Source of the DNA: Pempheris klunzingeri
Taxonomy: Eukaryota; Chordata; Actinopteri; Acropomatiformes; Pempheridae
Reading direction: 5' to 3'
NCBI RefSeq assembly: GCF_042242105.1
Contig: NC_092027.1
Location: 9,079,221-9,143,220 of the forward strand
Length of the DNA: 64,000 nt
The translations under genes were made by a program, and so were the position numbers. Under the pieces are notes generated by a model. The model saw only the letters and a program-made list of their open reading frames with translations. It ran no database searches and had not been told where the DNA came from. Positions within the stretch are counted from its first letter, which is position 1, and every line of letters begins with the position of its first letter. Below, piece after piece: positions 13,501-25,120 of the stretch.

Positions 13501-16500
13501 ATTGGTCCCCTCCTGATAAACCTTCACTATACCGAGGTTTACTGGAAGGCGATATAGAATCCCATTCATCTGCAGAGAATAATGAATTTGTTTTAATTAT
13601 CCATTATTAGTTATTGAATTTCTTATAATTTTACATGTATGAATTCTATTATTGTCGTCATTTTATTTGTATGGTTCCTTATGTGCAGTTTTGGTCCTCA
13701 TACCTGCAGTAACTGATGTTTTTGGATCATTAGGAGTCATGATTCTGAAGACTTGGTGAAAGTAAAGCCAATATTCACTCACTTTTACTTACTTTCTCAT
13801 GTTCACCAGTTAGTTGCTAACTGTGTACAGTTGGTTTTTAGGGCTTTTTTTGATGAAAATAGCGATATGAGAGCAGTGAGAGTGACATAAAACAGTACAT
13901 TTGAATAGAGCTGAAACTCTATAAAGCTGGTGGTGACAGTTAAGTAAACCCTTTGTCATTGTGACACTTCTGTCATTTCAGTTATATCAGTAAGTGTAAA
14001 ATATCGGTTATAGCTGCTTCAACAGTAATGATAACGATTACGTACCCAAACCATTCCGACTTCGTTCCTGCGAAGGATCAAGACACTATTGTAAACTTCT
14101 ACGGCTACCAGTTTGGCCACTGACACCTTGGAGTTGGCAGTCATACGATACCACCTCTCATTCTCCACCACCACAGAGAAGCCAGTGAGCCTTGTACCGC
14201 TTAGGTGACAGCCCTCCGCTGCGACGTAGGTGCAGGTGCCTTGGAAGTCGTAGGTGACGTTGTCAAAGGTGTTGTAATGTGGATCTCCGGAGATGGAGCA
14301 GACACCTTTTCCCAGTGGCTGACATGATCGCACAAAATTCTTGATCTCACACTTCTCATAAGGACCACAAGAGGACGGCTTACACTGCACCTGATATGAA
14401 AGACATACCTCTGATTGGTCATTGTTGAAAATGTATTAATTTGATGGTGATGGGAGGTTCAATTCATCCAGATCACACATTCCCTAATTTTAAGGACGTG
14501 TTCACAATGTGTTTTTGTTTAATAGACATTTGACTGTTGTTTGAAGACGGACTTGAGTGAACCTACAGTATCCTTTAATCCCTGTGGAATCGAGCCATGC
14601 AGGTAGTTTTGTTTGTAGGTGCTGAGGAGTTTGAATGACCAACCTTTGAGATTTCTGTCTTCAACTCTCCATTTGGTGACGTGAATTGACTTTAGTTTGC
14701 TGCTGCTGAAAGCACTAATGTGCTCTGTAATGTGACGATATGTCGTCATTAATTGCATCATAAACTTCCTACTCTAGATGTTTCTTGCCCTTTGCTTTTT
14801 ATCCTCAGTTCAGCTGCTTCATGTTTCACCTGCTTCCTCCTGTTATGATTTTACATGTTGTTTGTTTTTCTGTTATTTTAATGGCCAATTTAACGTCTAA
14901 CCAAGGGACAACATTTGGACTTTTAGGCTAAACTGGCACATTTACAGTAGTGACTAGCGTGTAGTACTCTGGTAAAAAATGCAAACAGAAATTGTTGACA
15001 AATCTGTGGATAATTTGTAGTAATGTGGACATTGTTACAGAAGCACACAGCTTGAAACCTCAGCACATGAAACTTAAACTACTTGCATGGCTGCATACCA
15101 CAAATATATGAAAACATGATACTGAGCTGATCTGAAACAAGATGATTTGGGTGAAGTCGCTCTTAAAATTTTAGACCACTAGAATGTGACATCATGCCAC
15201 GTGAAATAAATATGAATAAATGGAATATGAATAAATTATGAGTGCTCTAAATGCGTTCCTCATCCTTACTGTGCTGTTACAGGTGCATTCCTCCTGGCAA
15301 AGGGCATCAGGGAAGAAGACCTGCCCCTGCTGGTAGTATTTGCCTTCAGAAATGCAGCCACACTGGTCGGCAGGAACACATTCATTTCCACTCAGAAGGT
15401 AACCCTCATCACAGACATATCCCTCCATGCACTGAGCCCCACAGTCTGATAGCGCAGCGTCTTTCTGACAGACTCTGAAACACTCGCTGGTACAGAGCTC
15501 ATACTGGCTGTTTGATGGATACTGGACATCTAGGAACAAGGCAGGATCAGACTTCGGTTCAAGAAATTCACAAGCATTTATCTTGACAGACTCGTCAGGT
15601 AGAAGAAGTCCTTACCACAGAACTGAGCTGACCTCCAGGAGTATACTGTGGCACCTTTCAGCTGGCAAGCAGCTGTGTAGGCAGTCAGCGTCTTGCACTG
15701 CATGTTCCTGCTGCCCTGGTAAAGACAGACATCATACAGGCAGTCATTGAGGAAACCCACAGGGTTGACCTTGGAGTGGCAGTCCCGGAACGGGCCTGCA
15801 GGGTCGGTGATGAGGCCACAGTAACGGTTGGTGTTGTATGTTGCTTTCTGAGTGGCGTTACAGCCGGGGCAGGTGCCGCTGCAGCCGTCCACGCAGCCTG
15901 GAAGGGTGCCGACTTTCCAGCTCTGACCGAGCTCCTCAGAGGTGGTGGCTTCTTTCCCATTTTTCATCTGCATGTCGTCTTTGGGATTCAGGTTATAATT
16001 GCCACAGAGGCCTTGCATCGCGCCCTTGTACGTACTGGGAATGATGACAAAGGCTATGCTGCTCCAGTCGTAATACACCATCACACCAAAGTCTGTCTCG
16101 ACGACAGCAAACCAGCCGCTCCGGTACAGTTTGAGTTTATTGCTGTCCAGTGCTATAGGGAGGTTGGAGAGCTCACCATTGACCTTAAAAAGAAAATGAT
16201 GGAATAGAAAAAGGTTCAAAAGGTAATTTGTACATTTAATGATGAATGCATAGAATTACTACATGAGTACTACTTTATAGAGCTGATCCAATTAGTAAGT
16301 TAGTATTCAATTAGATGATGGTCAGAAAATCTAGCTCTAATTTTACTCTACTAGAGGCCCTGAAAACATTTTCTCAATCAGCTTCTTATATGTCAAGATG
16401 TCATGAACACAACATTTTCTGTCCAGGTTAGAGCTTTTTTGATTATTTCACATGAGAGATTCTATATTTTGTATTTCATGTTTTTCTCTGCGCTCCTCCC

Positions 16501-19500
16501 AATCTTACACAAAGACACCGGACACACTGGCTGCTGAATCATATGTCAGCTTCGCCTCGCCTCCATATTGGACCGGGAAACACTGGCCTGTTACCAATAC
16601 AGGCAAAGGGGGAGATGTGGTTTGTTTGGATAAAAAGCCTTGACATTTCTCAGCTGATTTCAATGAGTTGTCTTTATATTCAAAGGTTTATGGTCTGGAG
16701 TGAGTGGAGTAGAGTTCAGTTATGATATCTGATCATAGATCCTTTGCTTATGTTGTCAGCACCCAGATGACACTGATGAAAGTGTCACCTGAGTTTGAGT
16801 GTTAAACTATGAATAAATAATGTCTGTGTGTGTATTTTAAGTTTAACTGTGATTGTTGCTTATTTAGTTGTGAATTTTTGTCATCATGAAGAAATACTTA
16901 AGATTTGAAACCAAGTTTTTGGTCGAAATTTTGATGGACAAATTTAATTGTTTTTTGGTAGTTTAGACCGAACAATTAATTAATTAATCAATAAAATAGT
17001 CCACCCAGTGATTGATTATCAAAACAGCAATGTTTAGTTGCAGCCCTTCAAGTATGATGTTTTTTTTGTAAAACATATTACCACAACAGCGCCAGGGTAC
17101 TCTTTGCTGATGACAATGGTGTACCCGTACACTTCGACCTCTATCAGCTTGACAACGGACCCGATCTTCTTATTTTGGCCGTTGTTCTGCAAAATAACAC
17201 TGAAATGCTCCAGGCTGGTTTGGCTGGAGGAGACGCCAGCCATCAGATATGCACAAGTGCCCTGGAAGTTGTAGTGCTCCCCATCAAAGGTCACAAAATG
17301 TGGGTCACCAGATACCATACATGTGGCTTCGTTGACAGGATGTAAACCTCTGATCCCGTCCACCACCTGGCACTGCTCCCCGACAGGAACAGTAGTCTCC
17401 TTGCAAGACAAACTTCCACCAGTAAAGCACGTGCACTTTTTGGTGCAGCTATTATCACCCCAGAAGGTGGCTCCGGCTTGCACGTAGTAACCCTCGTACA
17501 AGCAGCCACACTGAGCCTTGGGGACACACTGGGTGCCACTGAGTATGAGCCCGTCATCACAGACACATGACTCCACGCAGCTGGCCTCACAGTTGGTGGG
17601 AGTATTTGGGTTTGCACATGTAGCAGGACAGCCACTCCCACAGAACTCATAGTGGCTGTTTTTCGGACACTTGGGTATAGCTGTGTAGACAAAAACGAGA
17701 TGGACTGATGAGTTTAAGTTCTGTTGGTCGTACTGATTCAATAGATCAATTAGGTGGAGGAAGTAAAAGTACTAATACCAAAAAAAAAAATACTCAGGTA
17801 CAATTAAAAGTCCTGGTTTGAAAATGTAACCTATGTATGGAAGTATGATTGGGAAAATTTACTAAAATGTAATTGAAGAATGGCCCCTGTGACTGTTATT
17901 CTGGGCTATTATATCTTTAGAATAACATCACTCTGTACGCTGTAATATGAAAGCAGGATTTTAATGGTGCAGATGGCTGACGCAGAGCTAATTTTTAACT
18001 TCTTTGTGGATCACTGCAACTAATTATTATGTTTTTGGTATTTATTATTAGATTAATTTTTTACAATGCATCAGATTTTATGATTTCTTCATATACTTTG
18101 TATGCAAAAAATATTTGTTCACTAAAGCTACAAATAATTGTAGTGGAGTAAAACATCTCCCTTAAGTAGAAGTAGAAAGTGTAAAGATTCAAATACAATA
18201 CAAGTGTTTTAAATTTGAACTTAAGTAAATGCACTTAGTTACATCACTTACGTTGTATTTATTCTTTTAAAACTCTGGATTACTCACGGGATTTAGTAGG
18301 CGTCCTCCAGTCTGGAACTTTGACCCCAGACCTCTGGCAGATGTCAGCAAAGCCTTGCAGAGTGTTGGTGAGATACGTCTCCACAGTTTCGCCCGCACAG
18401 AGGGTAAGCATGCAGCTGCTCTGGAAGACGTCACCATCAATTTGAGGTTGACATCCCAGGAGCTCAGCAAAATTCTTTATAAGGGCGCTGCAAAAGATTT
18501 GTTTTTCTAATTTCTGAACTTCACTGACTGGGCAGTTTTCACATTGGCCAACACATCCATTGTGGCAAAAGGCATCGTCTGCGGCCCCGAGAACCCTCCA
18601 GCTCTTTCCCAGTGCTGCCACACTGCCGGCCATTGACCCACTGGGCATTGTGAGATCGTCTTCTTTTTTGTTGTTGAAGTTGCCACACAGGCCGCACATG
18701 TTGGCTGCATAACTGCTCGGCACTGTGATGACAAGGTATTGATTCCAGTCGTACTTTACAGTCAGGCCAAAATCAGTCTCCACGATGACATAAAGACCTC
18801 TCTGGAAAAGCTTCACCTGGCCGTTGTTCAAGTTGATCGGCAGAGTCCATCTTTGATAATTCACCTGAAAAAGCATCAGTCAAATTTAACTTATAGCACA
18901 TTTCATAAAACTATTTTATTTGAAAATATAGAGAACAAGAAAACACCAAATGAGGATGTTTGTAATGTTCATGTTTATGTTCATGTTCATGTTCATGTTC
19001 ATGTTCATGTTCATATTCATGTTTTGGTATACAGAAGGATATCTCCAGGCAAGGAACAAGTGATTAGTTGTTGGTGCAGACGGGGCTGTAGCAGAATCTC
19101 AGCATTCACATACTACCAACACATGAAACAGTTTTGACTGACTCACCTGGACCATACCAAACTCAGACTGAACTATATCGATGTTGATCCCATAAACATT
19201 GACAGTGACTGCCCCCACTGTGGGGGCCTCTGTGCCCACGTTCTTGGTTGCCACGTCAAAGGCCGGGAGGGTCTGATCAACATGGCAGTTCTTGGCCATG
19301 ATGTAGGTGCAGTTTCCCATGAAGTTGTAATAATTGCCATCAAAGGTGTTGTGGAGAGTGCCCATGACCCAGCAGGTGCCTGACTCTGGTGTTAAAGTGG
19401 CTGGTCCTCCTCTGCAAAACCCTGAATTAAAAATAAAATGTGTTTGCATACAATGCAGGGTGATTTTCATTTCAGTGACTGAGTCTTTTTTCCTCACTGT

Positions 19501-19827
19501 TGTTTCAATTGGATTAAATGCACTTCTACATTACGAAATGTATAACAAACCAAGTATCCTATTGAATTGTTATGATAATGTGAAAAGATAGATTTGAATT
19601 ACTTTAAACTTTAAAAGAAGCTAGCATTAGTGCCAACACTGTTGTCATGAATTTATTGTTTTATTGTTTATATTATGAATGCTGTTTTTTTCTGTTTTGG
19701 TGTAATATCTCATTGGCATATTTTATCAACACACATTTATAAGATAAATGATCAATATTTTAAAAGTGATTCTTGATAACTTACCACTCAGCAGAAGAGC
19801 TGAAAAGATTAAAACAAACCACCCCAT
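10582..19827 (-). CDS. FCGBP-like VWD-repeat protein lacking the IgGFc-binding module
   Basis: Coding exons in transcript order (complement): 19827-19785, 19421-19147, 18864-18288, 17680-17082, 16183-15616, 15529-15270, 14390-14046, 13569-13008, 12896-12697, 11796-11422, 11332-11025, 10588-10582; 4119 nt, 1372 aa, phases consistent. The signal-peptide exon (43 nt, as in the + strand paralogue) joins directly to VWD1, so the roughly 400-residue IgGFc-binding module is absent. Three VWD-C8-TIL units and the decayed fourth VWD follow. The start of VWD1 reads GTLH (35-38) instead of GDPH and is one codon short; VWD2 and VWD3 keep GDPH (423-426, 809-812). In VWD2 the CGLCGN motif reads QGLCGN. The last exon (TGTTTAG after a pyrimidine-rich acceptor) is short and less certain. 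It is likely secreted. No stop or frame break is seen, so it appears to be a live gene. Confidence 0.85.
12150..12590. repeat. Dispersed fish repeat in an intron of the second FCGBP-like gene
   Basis: This segment of the 11797-12696 intron has hallmarks of a repeat common in percomorph genomes: a GC-richer centre (around CGCTGCGTGCAGAAAGAGGC), then ATGAGAAAAATAATGTG and an end like GGACCTTTAAT. It is recognised from memory only; the class (probably non-autonomous DNA element) is uncertain. Confidence 0.4.
16955..17045. repeat. Fragment of the ATTAATTAATCAAT-type dispersed repeat
   Basis: AATTAATTAATTAATCAATAA followed by GATTGATTATCAAAACAG is the edge of a fish repeat whose other fragments lie at about 25870-26085, 34480-34700, 35185-35420 and 54285-54480. 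Confidence 0.4.
17752..18252 (-). repeat. Inverted copy of the CAGTGGTGGAA-family element
   Basis: It begins GGTGGAGGAAGTAAAAGTAC and ends near CTTAAGTAAATGCACTTAG, the ends expected of this family. It fills nearly the whole intron between the VWD1/C8 and TIL1/VWD2 exons of the - strand gene. Internal sequence is well diverged, so it is an old copy. Confidence 0.55.
18967..19022 (+). repeat. (GTTCAT)n hexanucleotide microsatellite
   Basis: About nine units of GTTCAT, with a few point variants, lie in the intron between the two halves of VWD1 of the - strand gene. Confidence 0.9.
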
Positions 19828-20285
19828 GTTTGTCAGTGGAGTCGACCTAATAGAGCAAGAGGGGGTACAAAACCAGTGAGAGTTTATTGACATGGCTATA
19901 ACCACACTTTTTAGCTGTTGGTTTTTACTTTTTTTGATTACATTTTTTATTTAATCAAAAAAAAAAAAAGTATAACTAATTATTCCACCTTGCATGTATC
20001 CATATCTCTACATATAAACACCAAAATGTAGCAAACGTCAATTTTGTTTGTTATTTGTATCTCTTGTTATATACAGTAGAAATTCAATACAGACATGAAA
20101 AAAAATAAAAATGTAAAAGCAATTTTCACATCAGCATCTAGAAAAAACCAACGCATACACAAAAAATACATTTCCCCTCTTACAGCATTGAATTTTGCAA
20201 ATGTGTGAACCAGCTGTTGCAGAAAACTGAGTAACGTTCACAAAAATAGTTTGCTAAATCTTTCAGATATCTACACCATTCTCAC

Positions 20286-20344
20286 CTGAGCTGATAAACA
20301 GGCGTTCAGGGGTTCATGCGGAGAATCTGAGGATCCTTAAATAC
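20286..20344 (-). promoter_or_regulatory. TATA-like box and 5' UTR exon of the second FCGBP-like gene
   Basis: On the - strand GTATTTAAGG (about 20343-20334) is a TATA-like box. A donor CAG|gtgaga ends a short non-coding exon at 20286, and the signal-peptide exon opens after an acceptor (CTCTATTAG) some 20 bases before its ATG. This mirrors the paralogue, so both genes appear to keep the ancestral promoter layout. Confidence 0.5.
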
Positions 20345-23035
20345 TTTCTGTCCACTACTCATGGACCAATGAGCTGCAAGATGGCTTTGTGTGGCTTTTC
20401 CCAGAAGTGAGCAAATACAGTGTCACGGGACACATTTTCTGTGTCCTAGTTGGTGTGACTGAAAAGGAGAATGACGTCAATCATATACAATAGCTTACCA
20501 GCACACAAAATTCATTTCAGTGAAAAAAATATATATAGATAAGGAAAAAAAAGAAGAAAAGAAAAAATGGAAAAACAGAAATAAAAAATGGCTAAGGGGT
20601 AAATCAGAAGAGCTATAACAGGATGTGAGGCTGCAGTGATTATGATATAGATTAATTTGAAACTCTTTTTGATGTTTGTTATCTGCTATTCAGTTTGAAA
20701 ACGTACATGCGATTGTCTGCTGGCTTTGTGCCCATCGATTTGGCTTTACAGTGTTTGTGTAACACATTCAACAACTGTGATTTATTTGTTGACACTGTAG
20801 CCATTTGGTCGCCACCTACAAGAATAATCGGTGGGTGTGAGTTGTCTAAATGCACAGTTCTCAGGACTCGCCTCAATGCTATCACGATCATATTTACAAG
20901 GGTCAGGTGGAGCTTTTTTTCTGCTGTCCTGAGAGTGGTGGACATAACTGTGAGTAATAGTGGTGTTGTTTCTTAATTATACCACTGTTATGTTTTGTGT
21001 AAGGTAAAGAGATAAAGATTTTATCTGATTGTTCTGTTTAATCTGCAAAACAATGCAAAAGGTAAAACTGTCTCAGTTTGCACATATATCAGTAGCACTT
21101 GTTCTATAGTCATGCACAACACACATACACTCAGTAGGTACACCCATTCAGCTTCTGGTTAATGCAAATATCTAATCAGCCAATCACGTGGCAGCAAATA
21201 AATGCTCTTAGGTGTGTAAAGATGGTCAAGACGTTCTGATGAAGTTCAAACTGAGCATCAAAATGGGAAGGAAAGGTGATTTAAAGGCAGGGGCCGCAAC
21301 TTATTGTAGATGTATTTTTTTTTGTTAAATTGGTTGAAATTCTCATAACAGCCCAAAAGCAATTGATAAATGAAATAGTTTTGCTAATACAAAAGAAAAA
21401 AAACAGTGTCTGTGGTTGTCACAGGACTGTAATGACCATACGGCCAACCTGCCTGTCTACCTGCATACCTGCCTACCTGTTCGCACGCTACAAGTGCGTC
21501 CATTGCGCATGGCCATAGTTTGTGACGGCTTCTGTTTATATGATTGCGGCATTTAACAGAGTTGTTTTGTTAGACTGAAAAACTGAGAGAGGCTGTCAGT
21601 CTGTCATTGTATGCAGAACAAACAAGGGACCCAGAGGCAGCAGCCAGTCTTTTCATCGCAGTCATGGACTCGTCCTCCAGCAGTAACATTAGTCAAGTGG
21701 GGGTGAGGCTTTGAGGGAAAGTGAAAGAGTGGGTGGGATATTTTCAGTTGGATACTTTCAGAATCCAGATATTTGTGCCAGTTTCTCAAACGCTGCAGAC
21801 TTGTTGATGGCAGAGGTTAGAGGAGAACAGGCAGATTGGTTCAAGCTGATAGAACGGCAGCAGTAACTCAAATAACCACTGTGACAACAAGGTCTGCAGA
21901 AGAGCATCTGTAGTTGTAGCAACTGTTTTTAGCTCTGACAGTGTATTTTTCAGATTTTCCAATGAGTAGCATAATTTTCTCAATCCATTACGGCGCACAC
22001 AGTTTATACGATTGATTAGCGATACTGCAGAACAAAGTAATGTTAAAACCAACGACATCAGTCTTCTGAATTTGGTCACTCTTGGCTTTCTTCCCTATGA
22101 CTTTGTGTGAGGGCAAACAGCCACATTTATTTCTCCACTCCCTAGTGAAGCCAGCAGGGCCGGTCAGACAAGAGTTGACAAAGGAAACTATTCACTGACT
22201 AACTATACACAGAATTGCATACCAGCGGTTTCCAACCTGGATGTCAGGATTCCCTCACAGGAGGTCACAAGAGGTCTAAAATCGGTAGTTGCTTCACAAA
22301 ATCTTAGCCTGTTTGTGGGAAATAGTTTTACATCTTCAGGAAAATATTACAATATTAATAAGTAACTGCAGGTTTAGAGGTCCAGACAGCATCCTAGCTG
22401 ACAGTTTTGACTGCTTGTCTTCATTTGAAGGACCTGAACATTTGCACTTATTTTTGAAGTGTATCTTTGGTCATCAATCTAATCTTTGTTTATTCAGATA
22501 ACCGTTTACTTGCAATTCTGGCAGACACTAGAGGAAACAGTCTGCCATTTCCGCCTGCCCTCTCTGGCGGTGTGATGAACTGTACAGCCGACCTGTACAT
22601 ACCTGCCTACCTGTCCATGTATAATTATGAAATAAATCAATGATGAATTTTGGTTTCTCTTAGGACATGAACAGACAAACTTGCAGGTCTTGTAAATATG
22701 GGTCATAATTAGCTGCTTGCACAGACAGTCTCTAGACACTTATATAAACAGGCATCAAGAGATCGCCTCTAGAAACACTGTTCGTTTCAGCCCCATTAAA
22801 CAATTGACCCGTGTTGTTGTTTTCTGGTTAAGTAATTTACATACTGCATATTGAGGTCAAAGTACACCTTTGTCCATTGACATTTTAATATTCGTGCCAT
22901 ACCAGCAACACAAAATGTAAATTTAGTTGCTCAACCTGTTTGCAGTGTGACACTCAATCCCACAATCAACCTGTTTTGAAAGAAGGAGGAGGTAAAAGCG
23001 AGATAAGAGCATGAACTGACAGTGCCTTGTGTCTT
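20345..23035. other. Intergenic DNA with transposon remnants
   Basis: About 2.7 kb without a supported gene. It holds the broken Tc1-like element described separately (21128-21915) and, around 22222-22290, a fragment starting AGCGGTTTCCAACCTGG that resembles another common fish repeat. Several 60-100-codon open frames have no recognisable domain. Confidence 0.5.
21128..21915 (+). mobile_element. Broken Tc1-like DNA transposon with internal insert
   Basis: The left end (21128-21285, opening ACTCAGTAGGTACACC) and an internal block (21803-21915, opening TTGATGGCAGAGGTTAG) match a well-known fish Tc1-like element as I remember it. In that element the two blocks are only a few hundred bases apart and in the same order. 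Between them lie about 515 bases of unrelated sequence starting GGGCCGCAACTT. The right half, including the catalytic part, is not seen. Confidence 0.55.
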
Positions 23036-23286
23036 GGTAGTGGTTTCCTTTCTATCTGTGTGGCAAGTTAGGGAACAGAAGAAAACAGGAGCTTAAGTGA
23101 ACTATATACAAAGAAGGTAAGAGAATATATGACACATGAAAATAGGAAGTTGAAAGAATTTTGTTATGACACTGTTAATGATCAAGAGTGTAACTGCACC
23201 CTCTGAGTGAAACCTGTCGTCCCTGTTTATCTCTCTTACTTTCATCTCTTATTCTGTCTGAATCACAGAAACCCCAAACAGTATCA

Positions 23287-25120
23287 ATGCGGTTGCATTT
23301 CATTGTGTTCATTCTATCCATCATGGTGTCCATGGGACTCGTGGTGATTATCATTGGCCAACATCAAGTGCTGACCATGTCAAACACGGCGATTGAAAAG
23401 CTGCAAGTGGACTCAATGAGACTTGATAATCAGCTAAAAATCGGACACTCATATAAAGTTGTGGCAGAAAAGCTGCTGGTTCAGGGGACGAATGCAATGG
23501 AGGATCTAGCGGCTACGGAGACCAAACTCCATTCTGAGATGGAGAAGTTGAAAACAGAACTTGAGGCCTGTCAAGCAGAAAAGGTAAAAAAAAAGAAAGA
23601 AAAGAAGTCTCTCCTTTTGTCACCACGTGCTTTTGTGCTTCCCGAAAAGAAAAAAATGTGTGTGATGTGACCAGCTCCACCCATTCTTAACATTCAGGAT
23701 GCAAATGCTGCTATTACAGAGGAAGGACAACAGCAAGAAAATGCAGTAGGACATGGTGGAGTTCAGGAAAACAAATGTTCACTGTTTGCAGATTTGTTGC
23801 ACAAGTTGGTTAAGTTGGCACTTACTTAAGTAACATTTTAGAGTACTTAACTTGGTTTGATTTTATGCCACCTTCTACTTCTACTGCATTACATTCGAGA
23901 ATAAATTTTACTTTTTAGTCCACTATGTTTATCTGACAGCCACTGTTACAAGTAACTTTACAGATTGAGATTTTTAAATTAAAAAAATGTTGTGATGAGT
24001 AAACCAGTGGTTCCAAACCTTTTAGGCATGTGACCCCTTAAGAAGAAGAAGAAAACAGAGTCTAGTTGGGGCTCTTTGTGTTTCTTCAAATGTCAAATGA
24101 GTTGTTAGCAGTTCAATTTGTTACCTAAACCACCTAAAGGTTGCTTTAAAAAAAAAAAAACAGTTAAAGGGCCATAGGGGTCAAATTATCCAATATTTCA
24201 CAAAATATGAACAACAAATGTTACATAATTTTGTGTAGCAGTTCTTCTTCCAATGTCACCTTTCAGATTTATGCTGTATCTCAGAAAACTTGTGCTTGTG
24301 TTTTGAATGCTGGACTTTTACTTGTTACATATTTTTACATAGTTTTGTTGATACCTTTTTAGAAAACAAAAACTGATGAGCTGGTCAACACAGAGACGGA
24401 TTACATGGAGAATGAAGGTATAACTCATAACTACTCCACAGATAAGTTTGATAAGGCAAAATGTATTATCCCAGAAAGGAAAATTGAGCTGGTCAAGGTA
24501 CAGAAGTAAACAACAAAACGAATATAAACACAAATACACAATATGCAGTCCTCCCTTCCTAACACACACACACACACACCCACATATGCACACACTCAAT
24601 ATTTTCAGGCATCCTCGCTCCGGCATATGCTGACACACCCACTAATACAGAAACACATAAATACTTTTTGAATATGAAATCAAGAAGTGGGCTGCGTAAT
24701 CCCATGGAAACAGACTCAACATCATTATAATCAAAATAAATAAATATATTGCATCCTACAAGTATTGCATAATAATTCATAAGATGATTTATGCTTAGCT
24801 GCTGGTGCCACCGTGTGGTGCAATACAAACTGTGTAGGTCTGACCTGTTTCTTCTCTTTCTCTAAGCTACTTTAAGAGCAGCATCTGAAGCCTGGAAACA
24901 AGAGATTACGACTCTGAAAGCACAACTGACGGGGTACAGACTAATATGTCAGTATGTGAAGAATGACCGGCTCACTTGGTAAGTTACAAAAAAAAGCTTC
25001 TAATCACACAAAAGCAAACATTTGCAGAAATTGGGAAATACATTGTGGAATAATAATAATGTGATTGTGTCTTTTAGGAGAATGTGTGACAACCAGACAG
25101 CTACAGACTTCAGTCTCTAA
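23287..25120 (+). CDS. Unrecognised small type II membrane coiled-coil protein
   Basis: Proposed exons: 23287-23583, 23698-23745, 24363-24417, 24867-24978, 25078-25120, summing to 555 nt (184 aa), with matching phases across every junction. Residues 5-24 form one strongly hydrophobic segment without a clear cleavage site, after a very short basic N-terminus (MRLHF), which suggests a signal anchor with the C-terminus outside. Residues about 35-100 are charged and heptad-like (coiled coil). An acidic linker leads to a second amphipathic helix (about 135-155), then a C-terminal piece with two cysteines, a Trp and an NQT glycosylation sequon. Exon 2 is the weakest exon (donor gtagga) but keeps frame. 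The start is the only ATG before the membrane segment. Likely 5' UTR exon ends at a donor near 23117. I cannot name the family. Confidence 0.65.
23800..24350 (+). repeat. CAGTGGTGGAA-family element interrupted by a second repeat
   Basis: Left part (about 23820-24000: CACTTACTTAAGTAAC, TACTTCTACTGCATTAC, CTTTACAGATTGAGATTT) and right part (about 24298-24345: TTTTGAATGCTGGACTTTTA) belong to one family. The 24005-24290 stretch between them starts CAGTGGTTCCAAACC, typical of a different fish element, so one repeat sits inside the other. Both lie in the intron between proposed exons 2 and 3 of the coiled-coil gene. Confidence 0.5.
24559..24594 (+). repeat. (AC)n microsatellite
   Basis: Dinucleotide run ACACACAC with small interruptions, in an intron of the coiled-coil gene. 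Confidence 0.85.

Noticed and set aside
18967-19022. Evenly spaced repeats that might suggest a CRISPR array
   Set aside because: It is a plain hexanucleotide microsatellite without spacers, in a vertebrate intron.
22540-22830. Arrangement like an LTR promoter (TATATAAAC then ATTAAA)
   Set aside because: No paired copy, no target duplication and no retroviral coding sequence nearby. Too weak to call a fossil LTR.
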